Positions 19,411-25,696 of a stretch of DNA of 47,033 nt are shown in pieces (positions within the stretch are counted from its first letter, which is position 1; each line of letters starts with the position of its first letter). Source of the stretch: a virus; the IMG/VR virus record IMGVR_UViG_3300027880_000010, positions 1 to 47,033 of that record; one strand, given 5' to 3'. The notes under the pieces are model-generated. The model made no database searches. It saw nothing but the letters and a program-made list of their open reading frames with translations, and was not told the DNA's origin. Both the position numbers and the translations under genes were made by a program.

Positions 19411-20036
19411 TAGCCGGTGACCAGGTTCGGGTCAGTCCCGATGCCCCGGCCGTTGGCCTCCACGACCTTGGAGTTCCAGATCAGCTCCTCGCACCAGGTG
19501 ATCTTGTGCTGGGGGTTCTGCGAGCAGACATGGGCGTTGCAGATCTTGTTGGACCGCAGGGTCTTGGTGGTCAGGTAGGTCGGTGCGCCGCAGTCGCGGC
19601 ACTCACAGCTGTGCATTTTGCGGGGGCTGGCCGCCCAGCACTGGCCGGTCAGCAGAGAGCTGGTCGGGGCCGCCTGCTGCGGCATGACCGCCTGGCTGGT
19701 GACGGTGGGCCCCTGGTACACCGGCTGGGGCGGACCGGCCTGGATCGGCTGCTGGGGGTAGACCGGCGGTGCCGGTGCCTGAGGGGCCTGGGTCAGGACC
19801 GGGGCGAGCCCGGCCTGCTGGAGCTGGCCGGTCACGTTCCCCACGCCGGACCGCAGGAGCCGGGAGACCGTGTCGGCCAGGCCCACCGCCAGGGGGGCCA
19901 GCCGCTCGGCGGCCTGGTTCATGATGGCTTCTGCCGTCGCCACGTCCTGATTGTCGTCCAGGCGCAGGATGACGTAGGCCGGGTCGGTCTCCCGCAGTGG
20001 AGTGCCGATCTGGAGCAGGGGCTGGTGTTCGCTCAC
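19410..20036 (-). CDS. Hypothetical protein with proline-rich linker and zinc ribbon
   Basis: A 208-residue protein from GTG 20036, GTGA overlap with the exonuclease gene. Domains in order: an N-terminal helical domain (residues 1-75), a Pro/Gln-rich linker about 85-125 (PVYPQQPIQAGPPQPVYQ), and a C-terminal cysteine-rich domain (CECRDCGAPTYL ... CNAHVC ... CEEL) likely to bind one or two zinc ions. Placed between helicase and exonuclease, it may bind single-stranded DNA or recruit these enzymes. Not recognised. Confidence 0.65.
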   Translation of the reverse strand: MSEHQPLLQIGTPLRETDPAYVILRLDDNQDVATAEAIMNQAAERLAPLAVGLADTVSRLLRSGVGNVTGQLQQAGLAPVLTQAPQAPAPPVYPQQPIQAGPPQPVYQGPTVTSQAVMPQQAAPTSSLLTGQCWAASPRKMHSCECRDCGAPTYLTTKTLRSNKICNAHVCSQNPQHKITWCEELIWNSKVVEANGRGIGTDPNLVTG

Positions 20037-20929
20037 GCGGTGATCTCCTTCTTGATTTCCTTCGGCCGCATGCCGAAGGTCAGGCTCTGGGCCCAGGGGC
20101 AGGTCTTGTTGAAGGTGCAGTAGGTGCACTGACGTCCCGGCCGGGCCAGGAAGTGGCCCGTCTCCGCCGTGGCCACGAACCCCTCGATCAGTTCGATGAC
20201 GTCCATCGTCCCGATGGTCTGGCCGAGTACCTCAGGGTGAATGAGCTTGCCCTTGCGGGCATCCCAGAAGCCGCCCAGCTCAGGGCGGACTCCATACCTG
20301 AGGTCGATGGCGGAGGCGTACAGCTCCAGCTGGAGGATCGTCTCCGGCATGGTCCGGCCGGACTTGACGTCCATCACCATCAGCTTGTTGCCGAGGGTGA
20401 AGACCCGGTCGATGAACCCCTTCATCGGGGTGCCGCCGAAGTCCAGGAGGAAGCTCAGTTCGATCCCGACTTCGCCGTCCGGGGTGAACCACTCTTGGTA
20501 CCCCGGGTTGGCCTCGCGCCATGTCTGCCAGTTGCGGCAGTACTGCTCCCCCTTGTCCCGCCAGAACGTCTCGTTCTCCCGGTCGGGGTACTTCACGGTC
20601 GGCTGGCCGTAGACGGTCCAGCTGTCCCGGGTGGTGCCGTTCTGCTGTTCCTCCTCCAAGACGGTGGCCTCGAAAATCCGAGGCCACTCGACGGCCCAGT
20701 CCCAGACGGCTGGCGTGCCCTCGGGCACGGCGTCGCCCAAGAGAACCCACTGGTCGTACTCCTCGGTGCCGGTGTGCACCGCCTTGCCCCCCACCAGGGC
20801 CCAGCTGAGGGACTCGGCGTGGCCGAGGATCCTCTTGCGCCGGTACTTCTCCGGGCAGTCCAGGTACTGGTTCAGCGCCGACCAGGAGGACCTCTCCAGG
20901 GCCGGGTGGGTGAACTTGTCTGAGGGCAT
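20033..20929 (-). CDS. Cas4/RecB-like PD-(D/E)XK exonuclease
   Basis: A 298-residue protein. I chose ATG 20929; a TTG twelve codons upstream is possible but weaker. Nuclease core: a conserved Glu in EVGIELSF near 156, GFIDRVF with Asp174, MVMDVKSG with Asp187 and Lys189, then Gln/Tyr in QLELYA near 200. Cys25 (LDCPEKY) plus Cys268, Cys271 and Cys277 match the four cysteines of the Cas4/AddB iron-sulfur cluster. Expected activity is DNA end resection for recombination or replication. It is the first gene of the central operon, with a hairpin abutting its start codon. Confidence 0.8.
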   Translation of the reverse strand: MPSDKFTHPALERSSWSALNQYLDCPEKYRRKRILGHAESLSWALVGGKAVHTGTEEYDQWVLLGDAVPEGTPAVWDWAVEWPRIFEATVLEEEQQNGTTRDSWTVYGQPTVKYPDRENETFWRDKGEQYCRNWQTWREANPGYQEWFTPDGEVGIELSFLLDFGGTPMKGFIDRVFTLGNKLMVMDVKSGRTMPETILQLELYASAIDLRYGVRPELGGFWDARKGKLIHPEVLGQTIGTMDVIELIEGFVATAETGHFLARPGRQCTYCTFNKTCPWAQSLTFGMRPKEIKKEITA

Positions 20930-20952
20930 GGGGGAGACAGTAGGTCTCCCCC
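20930..20952 (-). promoter_or_regulatory. Hairpin abutting exonuclease start codon
   Basis: On the minus strand GGGGGAGAC, a five-base loop and GTCTCCCCC form a perfect nine-base-pair hairpin directly before the ATG at 20929. The purine arm is the only Shine-Dalgarno-like sequence in range and is sequestered in the stem, so translation may be controlled by melting or by a protein that binds the palindrome. Confidence 0.55.
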
Positions 20953-21037
20953 GGATCGTTTGCAACAGATCTCTATGGGTTTCCCAGAGGTATTACGCAG
21001 CCCCAGGTCAGGCCCATGATCAGGTCACAGGAGGGTA

Positions 21038-21072
21038 ACAAAAAAGACCCCGGGCACCGAGGCCCAGGGTCT
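21038..21072 (-). terminator. Intrinsic terminator (minus strand)
   Basis: On the minus strand AGACCC-TGGGC and GCCC-GGGGTCT form a stem with a six-base loop, followed by TTTTTTGTT. It lies 13 bases after the stop of the 81-residue gene and separates that gene from the exonuclease-led operon. Confidence 0.85.
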
Positions 21073-21084
21073 TCGGGTCTTGCG

Positions 21085-21330
21085 TCAGAGCAGCTCCATC
21101 ACAACCTGGCCGTCCTCGATCGTGACGGTACCCGTCCGGGTGTAGCCCAGGCCTCTGATCAGAGACCTGGCCTCGGCCAGGTCCGCGTCACACTCCGGGG
21201 TGACGCCGCCGTACTGACAGCTGAACAGGTCCACGCCCAGGTATGCACCCGACCTGCCCACGTCCACGCCGACCAGGCCGTTGGCCATGATCCAGGCACC
21301 TTCGACCATCACTCCCTCAACATCGCTCAC
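21085..21330 (-). CDS. Hypothetical protein, 81 aa
   Basis: An 81-residue protein from GTG 21330, chosen because CGGGGAG lies at good spacing; a TTG at 21396 would extend the frame without a good ribosome-binding site. It reads as a mainly beta protein with Gly/Val-rich segments (GLVGVDVGRSGAYLGVDLF) and two Cys. It forms its own transcription unit, ended by a clear intrinsic terminator. Not recognised. Confidence 0.65.
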   Translation of the reverse strand: MSDVEGVMVEGAWIMANGLVGVDVGRSGAYLGVDLFSCQYGGVTPECDADLAEARSLIRGLGYTRTGTVTIEDGQVVMELL

Positions 21331-21465
21331 GCTGGCTCCCCGCTGCTTAGGACGCTGACCGTACCGGCGGCCGGACAAAAGGATCAAGCCCGGCAAGCCG
21401 GGTGACCTGGTCTTTTTTTTGACCTCAATCCCTACGTGACCGGGGGGTTATTGAGCGGAGCCACA
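21331..21465. other. Intergenic region with hairpin and T8 tract
   Basis: CCCGGC/GCCGGG at 21389-21402 is followed on the plus strand by an eight-T run at 21413-21420. No plus-strand gene ends here, so it may block antisense transcription. On the minus strand a promoter for the 81-residue gene is expected; TTGATC at about 21385 with TACGGT 18 bases later is a weak candidate only. Confidence 0.4.
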
Positions 21466-21499
21466 AAGAGAGGGCCCCCTTGGGGAAGGGCCCTCTCTT
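21466..21499 (-). terminator. Strong hairpin terminator (minus strand)
   Basis: AAGAGAGGGCCC at 21466-21477 pairs with GGGCCCTCTCTT at 21488-21499, twelve perfect pairs with a 10-base loop, followed on the minus strand by TGTGG. It lies 23 bases past the two-TM membrane-protein gene and should end that transcript. Confidence 0.7.
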
Positions 21500-21522
21500 C
21501 TGCTTCTCGGAGCGGTGCCAGG

Positions 21523-21747
21523 CTACCGCCTGCGGCGGCCCCGTGGCCTCTCGGCGACCAGGAGGGACAGCGTGGAGGGCCAGGCGACGGCCGCCCCCAG
21601 GACGGCCAGGACCCGGAGCGCCAGGGGCGTACGGTCCAGCTCAGCGAACAGCGTGGCGGACGGCATCGCCCTGATGGCGATGACCAGGATCAGTAGGCCG
21701 CCGAAGGTCCAGCCGTACATGCACAGAACAGCCTGGGCCATGGTCAT
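21523..21747 (-). CDS. Small membrane protein with two TM segments, 74 aa
   Basis: A 74-residue protein from ATG 21747 in an ATGA overlap with the upstream HTH gene. Residues about 6-28 and 42-66 are hydrophobic helices, and the C-terminus is strongly basic (ERPRGRRRR), so both ends are probably cytoplasmic. Being co-produced with a putative DNA-binding protein near the integrase, it may be a lysogeny-related membrane protein (for example superinfection immunity), which is inference. Confidence 0.65.
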   Translation of the reverse strand: MTMAQAVLCMYGWTFGGLLILVIAIRAMPSATLFAELDRTPLALRVLAVLGAAVAWPSTLSLLVAERPRGRRRR

Positions 21748-22334
21748 GCGTTCCTCCGGGTGAGTGAGCCGCCTTCGGCGATCCGGTCGAATTCGCGCCA
21801 GCGGACCCAGGCCTCCCGGCGCTCTCCGGGGGGCTCGCCGGCCAGTGCGGTCTCCAACTCCAGCTGGGCGTAGTCCGGGCGGGGCTGCTTCAGGTAGCAG
21901 CCTTCCTCCCAGGGCAGAGCGATCCGGTCGATGAACCCCGAGGACTGGTGGTAGTCCACCACCAGTCCCAGACGCAGCCGCTTGGTCACGTAGGCCTCGG
22001 CCGACCGGGTGGCCTGGGTGTCGCCGAGCAGCCCGGCGCGGTAGCGCTCGTAGGTGGTCAGCTGGACCCAGGCGTTCGTCGCCTTGTGCGGGCGTTCGAT
22101 CGAGCCCAGCGCCCGGGCGCATTCGTAGTCCAGGGCGGGGATGTCGCCGGGCGGGGCTGGCTCGTCCAGCTCCCATTCGGGGTGCCGTGCGAGGACCCCC
22201 CGGATGTATCCGGCGGAGCAGGGCTTGCCAACTCGCCGGGCGAGGATCTGGGCGGCCTGGGCCGATGACGGCCTGGGGACGGCCGACATCACCTGCCGGA
22301 CGTCTTCCGGATCGAAGTCGGGCTTGCGGGGCAT
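21744..22334 (-). CDS. Putative helix-turn-helix protein, 196 aa
   Basis: A 196-residue protein from ATG 22334 with GCGAGAGAGGCC upstream. The N-terminal 60 residues (DVRQVMSAVPRPSSAQAAQILARRVGKPCSAGYIRGVLARH in order) look like an HTH with recognition helix SAGYIRGVLA. The rest is a mixed alpha/beta domain without recognised motifs. It is divergent from the integrase across a 251-base regulatory region, so it is a good candidate for a lysogeny regulator or excisionase-type control protein. Confidence 0.6.
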   Translation of the reverse strand: MPRKPDFDPEDVRQVMSAVPRPSSAQAAQILARRVGKPCSAGYIRGVLARHPEWELDEPAPPGDIPALDYECARALGSIERPHKATNAWVQLTTYERYRAGLLGDTQATRSAEAYVTKRLRLGLVVDYHQSSGFIDRIALPWEEGCYLKQPRPDYAQLELETALAGEPPGERREAWVRWREFDRIAEGGSLTRRNA

Positions 22335-22401
22335 GACATGGCCTCTCTCGCGGTGGATGCCAAGGTCATCGTAAGCGTCGTTTCAGCCGAAGACCCGGGA
22401 A

Positions 22402-22553
22402 TGTGACGCATTCGTTGTGACATTCGCTGCGCCGCGTGCGGACTTACCGGCTAGCTTGAGCTATAACCACCCTCTGACCTGGACGGCGACGACTTATGGC
22501 GATCTGCCTAACTTGCCTTGAAGTCCACCAGGTCTATTTTAGAGATGTGTGAC
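22402..22553. promoter_or_regulatory. TGTGAC repeats in divergent control region
   Basis: TGTGAC occurs at 22402-22407 and 22416-22421 as part of GTGAC...ATTCG direct repeats, and again at 22548-22553. The same hexamer forms a palindrome with GTCACA at 242-257 in the left-end region. They are candidate operators for one of the phage HTH proteins. Evidence is repetition and location only. Confidence 0.35.
22513..22540 (+). promoter_or_regulatory. Candidate integrase promoter
   Basis: TTGCCT at 22513-22518 and TATTTT at 22535-22540, with a 16-base spacer, resemble -35 and -10 boxes. They lie 46 bases upstream of the integrase start, in the most AT-rich stretch of this region. The match to a sigma-70-type consensus is only moderate. 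Confidence 0.4.
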
Positions 22554-22585
22554 AAACGAAGACCCGCCCCTCGAAAGGACCCCTC

Positions 22586-23737
22586 ATGAACGAAGAGCCC
22601 GACGTCGCGGTCGAAGATCACGAAGACGAAGCCGATGCCTACGAAGGCCCGGACTACCTCTACGAAGCCCTCGGGAACTGGTACGTCTACATGCGCGACG
22701 TGGCCCAGTACTCCAAGTCCTCGATCAAGGGGAAGCTGCAAGAGGCCACCAAGCTCACGAACTGGCTGGGCAACCAGGACCTGATCAGTACCCGGGAGAT
22801 CACGGCCGAGCTGGTCTCGGCCTACATGGTCGCCAGCCACGCCGACCGGGCCGACCGGACCTACAACCTGTACCTCTCCCACCTGCGGATGTACATCGAC
22901 TTCCTCCGCAAGAGGAAGCTGCTCGGTGAGGATCAGAACCCCGAAGCGGATCTGATCCCCCGCAGGCGGCCGGAGTCGGCGAAGGCCAAGGCCTTCATCT
23001 ACCCCCAGGAGGTCCTCGGCCTGGCCGAGAAGGCGGCCCGCTGGCATGACCGCGACAAGTACTACCTGCTGTTCACCTTCTACATGGCCCGCCGGGCGGG
23101 CGAGATCTGCGATCTGCGCTGGAAGGACATCGACACCACCAAGCGGCCGGGCTATCCCTGCGGCATGTTCATCTTCAAGAACAACAAGATCGGCGGCGAC
23201 GCCAAGAAGAAGCCGATCGACCCGCTCTTGCTGCCCTTCATCGCCGAGTGGCGGGAGCGGTACCAGGAGCTCTTGAACGAGCGGTTCGGGTTCGATGAGA
23301 AGGGCAGGCCGGAACGGAAGGCCCGGCCCTCGGACTGGGTCTTCCCTCCGGTGGACATCGCCCCGGGCAAGTCCATCGAAGGCGCTCGCCGCCCGCTGTG
23401 GATCTTCCCTGAGAACCAGCTGTCCTACAGCAGCGTCCACAAGAGCCTCAAGAAGGCTGGGGTCTTCGGGATTCACTCCGCCCGGCGGGGCGGACTGATC
23501 GGCCTGAAGGAGCGCTTCGGGATGGAGGCCGCACGGGTCATGGCCGACCACAAGACGCAGGCCCAGACGGCCGAGTACATGGACGAGGACCGGGAGGCCG
23601 AGAACCTCGGCGAGATGTTCGCCGCAGAGCAGGCCGCCCAAGCCTCCGAGAAGGCTCCTGAGCCGGTCGAGGTCGCGGGCGTTACCAGTCTCGCCGACCG
23701 GCGCGCCCGGTCCCGAGGGACCGCCAGAGGCGCTTAG
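22586..23737 (+). CDS. int: Tyrosine recombinase (integrase)
   Basis: A 383-residue protein from ATG 22586 behind CGAAAGGACC. After an acidic N-terminus (residues 1-25) comes a SAM-like core-binding domain (about 26-125). The catalytic domain follows: Arg169/Arg170 in YMARRAGEICDLRW, a Lys in IFKNNKIGG near 198-201, His297 and Arg300 in GIHSARRGGL, His322 in MADHKTQ and the nucleophile Tyr331 in TAEYMD. All positions of the R-K-H-R-H-Y set can be placed. It should integrate the phage at an attachment site. The 45-residue C-terminal tail is disordered. It is the only rightward gene in this half. Confidence 0.9.
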   Translation: MNEEPDVAVEDHEDEADAYEGPDYLYEALGNWYVYMRDVAQYSKSSIKGKLQEATKLTNWLGNQDLISTREITAELVSAYMVASHADRADRTYNLYLSHLRMYIDFLRKRKLLGEDQNPEADLIPRRRPESAKAKAFIYPQEVLGLAEKAARWHDRDKYYLLFTFYMARRAGEICDLRWKDIDTTKRPGYPCGMFIFKNNKIGGDAKKKPIDPLLLPFIAEWRERYQELLNERFGFDEKGRPERKARPSDWVFPPVDIAPGKSIEGARRPLWIFPENQLSYSSVHKSLKKAGVFGIHSARRGGLIGLKERFGMEAARVMADHKTQAQTAEYMDEDREAENLGEMFAAEQAAQASEKAPEPVEVAGVTSLADRRARSRGTARGA

Positions 23738-23785
23738 GATGGGCGACGGAGAACAGGTAGCCCCCTATCTCTTCTCCTCTCTCGG

Positions 23786-23860
23786 GCCCTTGCCGGGGCA
23801 CAGTTCGGTAACAGGCCCCCGCTGACGACCGAATCGCCCCGGCAGGGGCTTAATCTTTCC
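23786..23860 (+). terminator. Nested long hairpin after integrase
   Basis: GCCCTTGCCGGGGC at 23786-23799 pairs with GCCCCGGCAGGGGC at 23836-23849 (14 pairs, one G-T). Inside, GTTCGGT at 23803-23809 pairs with ACCGAAT at 23828-23834. TTAATCTTT follows. It is either the integrase terminator or a compact structured RNA. Confidence 0.65.
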
Positions 23861-24036
23861 TTGGGTCCGACCTGATCAAGGGGGTTAGGGACGGGCCCTG
23901 AGTGTTCCCCCGCTTGGGGCAGGTGGAACACGGCCCCCGGGGGACCGCCTCACCCCCGGTCCCGGGGGTCACTCAGCCCCCTCCCTGTTCTTTGCGCCGC
24001 AGTGGAGGGTGGGCCGGTCAGATACCGGCCCAAGCG

Positions 24037-24084
24037 AAGGCCCGGCCGGGTCGCCGTCACACGTCACCACCGGCCGGGCCTTTT
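24037..24084 (+). terminator. Intrinsic terminator facing the late operon
   Basis: AAGGCCCGGCCG at 24037-24048 pairs with CGGCCGGGCCTT at 24071-24082, followed by TTTTGC on the plus strand. It would stop rightward transcripts from the integrase before they run into the late genes. Confidence 0.75.
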
Positions 24085-24117
24085 GCCCACAGGCTTCCTC
24101 TTTGAGCGGAGGAACAG

Positions 24118-24148
24118 AACGGCCCAGGGCTAGTCCCCCTGGGCCGTT
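24118..24148 (-). terminator. Terminator of the late operon
   Basis: AACGGCCCAGGG at 24118-24129 and CCCTGGGCCGTT at 24137-24148 form 12 perfect pairs with a seven-base loop, 46 bases past the endolysin stop. On the minus strand CTGTTCC follows, a weak T tract. Confidence 0.7.
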
Positions 24149-24194
24149 CGCTTTCCCGCGACAGGGCGGGGTTCTTCTTGGCGGTACCGCCAGG

Positions 24195-24872
24195 CTACGG
24201 GAAGAGAAGCTTCCAGGTCACCGGGCCCACCTTGCCGTCGATCTCGACCTTCGGATTTTTGGAACGCTCCACTCGCTGGAAGGTTTTGACCTCGCGCACG
24301 GTCTCGACGCCGAAGATCCCGTCAGCCCCGTACCGCGCCAGCGGGTAACCCAGCTTGATCAGGCGCTTCTGCACCTGCGCTACCGCAGGGCCTCGGGAAC
24401 CGAGGATGAGCATCTTGCCGGGGTAGGCCAGCGGTGCCGGGAGGTAGGCCGGATGGGCGAACGCCTGGACGTCCCGCATGAAGCGGACCCGGCGGGCGAC
24501 CTCATCCGAGGTGTTGCCTTCGAGGGTCTTGAAGGAGCCGTCCGCGTTGCGCGCCTCCACGACCCCGACGTGATCGGCTACGCCGTCATCGTCCCAGTCG
24601 AAGAAGACGATGGCCCCCTTGGCGGGGACCTTGTCCACCAGGCCCAGCCGCCTGAACCAGTTGAGATGGCTAGGGCAGTAGGCGAACTCGCCGACCACGC
24701 CCTTGAGACCAGCCTGGTCCGCGCAGTAGGACAGGAACATGTCGCACCAGGCAGCGGTGAGGTACTCGTTGCCGTGTCCGGCGGCGTACCACCGGGTCGC
24801 CACGTTGGGGCGACCTCGCATCCCGATGCGGGACCGCATCTCCGCCAGGAGGAGGTCAGCCTGCGTCGCCAT
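24195..24872 (-). CDS. Endolysin: CHAP peptidase plus peptidoglycan-binding domain
   Basis: A 225-residue protein from ATG 24872. The CHAP domain spans about 1-140, with the nucleophile Cys43 in AAWCDMFLSYC, His101 in ADHVGVVE and a polar third residue near EGN at 118-120. A PG_binding_1 domain spans 157-224 (LGSRGPAVAQVQKRLIKLGY, GADGIFGVETVREVKTFQ, DGKVGPVTWKLL). There is no signal peptide, so it needs a holin to reach the cell wall. It cuts peptidoglycan peptide cross-links or amides to release progeny. It is the last gene of the late operon. Confidence 0.9.
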   Translation of the reverse strand: MATQADLLLAEMRSRIGMRGRPNVATRWYAAGHGNEYLTAAWCDMFLSYCADQAGLKGVVGEFAYCPSHLNWFRRLGLVDKVPAKGAIVFFDWDDDGVADHVGVVEARNADGSFKTLEGNTSDEVARRVRFMRDVQAFAHPAYLPAPLAYPGKMLILGSRGPAVAQVQKRLIKLGYPLARYGADGIFGVETVREVKTFQRVERSKNPKVEIDGKVGPVTWKLLFP

Positions 24873-24963
24873 CAGGCTCCTCGTCCTCGGGGACCCAGTT
24901 GGGATCCTGACTGACAGGGGGCCCCTTCGGGACCTCCACCTCTTGAGGCAGCGGCTCGGTCAT
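24856..24963 (-). CDS. Small acidic/proline-rich protein, 35 aa
   Basis: A 35-residue frame from ATG 24963 in an ATGA overlap with the upstream gene; it ends 17 bases inside the endolysin gene. The sequence is Pro/Glu/Asp-rich and probably disordered (VPKGPPVSQDPNWVPEDEEP). Coupling supports translation. In this position it could be a minor lysis or tail protein; no motif shows that. Confidence 0.5.
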   Translation of the reverse strand: MTEPLPQEVEVPKGPPVSQDPNWVPEDEEPDGDAG

Positions 24964-25439
24964 TCCGGTCTCCTTAGTCGCCTGATGTCGATACGTCCCA
25001 CCGACTTGCCGTTGGTCAGAACCTGATCCTCCGTGTAGTGGCCGGGGGTATCCCCCGGCCGCCCCACTCCGAGGTTCAGGGTCGATGGGGGGCCCATCGG
25101 CCAGTCGTTGGGGATGGTCTCGGGGATGGCCCCGAGTACCGACAGCAGGTTCTGTTCGGGGTAGTCCGTGAACATCGGGGTGTCGTTCGCCACGACCAGG
25201 ACCGTGAACATCTTCCGGGTGGCGTAGTGCAGCCGGTTCTCCTGGGTCGCGGGGTTCATCGCCACCAGCTCCCCGTCCAGGGGGTTCCACACCAGGTTCG
25301 GCTGGGTCATACGGATGTTCATCCGCTGGGCTACCTGGGTAGCCGACGTCTTCTCGGGGTCGTCCCCAGAGATGGCCCACAGGCACTGAGTGGGGGGCTC
25401 CGCCATCGGGAGGGTGCTGGCGTAGGAGAAAGTGTCCAC
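24960..25439 (-). CDS. Hypothetical protein near lysis genes, 159 aa
   Basis: A 159-residue protein from GTG 25439. It contains alternating strands with Asn/Pro/Thr-rich loops (MTQPNLVWNPLDGELVAMNP, FTVLVVANDTPMF) and no membrane segment. The style is that of a virion surface or tail-associated beta protein. Located between the candidate holin and the endolysin. Not recognised. Confidence 0.65.
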   Translation of the reverse strand: MDTFSYASTLPMAEPPTQCLWAISGDDPEKTSATQVAQRMNIRMTQPNLVWNPLDGELVAMNPATQENRLHYATRKMFTVLVVANDTPMFTDYPEQNLLSVLGAIPETIPNDWPMGPPSTLNLGVGRPGDTPGHYTEDQVLTNGKSVGRIDIRRLRRPE

Positions 25440-25453
25440 CCGGTCAGGCTACG

Positions 25454-25696
25454 TCAGTGGCTCAGGTGACCGCCATTGCTGATGTGGTCGTCAAGCCTGC
25501 CCTGGAGGTTCTCCAGTGTGGTCGTGTTGATCTCGACCGCATCCTTGATGTCCGTCAGCCCCCCCACGACTTCCCGGCGCAGGAAGTTCCTGAGCGGCCT
25601 GACCATGGCGAAATGCAGGAACCCGAGGATGGCGACCAGGGCACCCGCCAGGGTGCCGGAGTAGATGACCCCGTTGAGAAGCTCCTGGATGGTCAT
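25454..25696 (-). CDS. Candidate holin: single-TM protein with coiled coil
   Basis: An 80-residue protein from ATG 25696, sharing TGATG with the stop of the nozzle gene. Residues about 8-32 (GVIYSGTLAGALVAILGFLHF) span the membrane, then a basic segment RPLRNFLRRE, then a helix with heptads (LTDIKDAVEINTTTLENLQ) and a His-rich end. Small size, one TM, charged C-terminal helix and proximity to the endolysin fit a holin or membrane-anchored lysis protein. Topology alone cannot prove it. Confidence 0.55.
   Translation of the reverse strand: MTIQELLNGVIYSGTLAGALVAILGFLHFAMVRPLRNFLRREVVGGLTDIKDAVEINTTTLENLQGRLDDHISNGGHLSH

Larger units (their letters stand above)
23738..24194. other. Non-coding region after integrase, possible attP
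   Basis: No gene is supported in these 457 bases. They hold several inverted repeats: the nested structure at 23786-23860, GTGTTCC/GGAACAC near 23901-23930, GGGACCG/CGGTCCC near 23943-23967, GGGCCGGT/ACCGGCCC near 24011-24031 and the two terminator hairpins beyond. The location next to the integrase and the richness in palindromes make it a candidate attachment-site and arm-site region. No core site can be identified without the host sequence. Confidence 0.5.

Noticed and set aside
21389-21420. Intrinsic terminator for a plus-strand gene
   Set aside because: The hairpin and T8 run look right, but no plus-strand gene ends upstream within several kb, so a conventional role is unsupported.
23734-23931. 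A 65-codon minus-strand frame after the integrase
   Set aside because: It covers the nested hairpin and has no upstream ribosome-binding site; Arg/Pro-rich composition looks like shadow coding.
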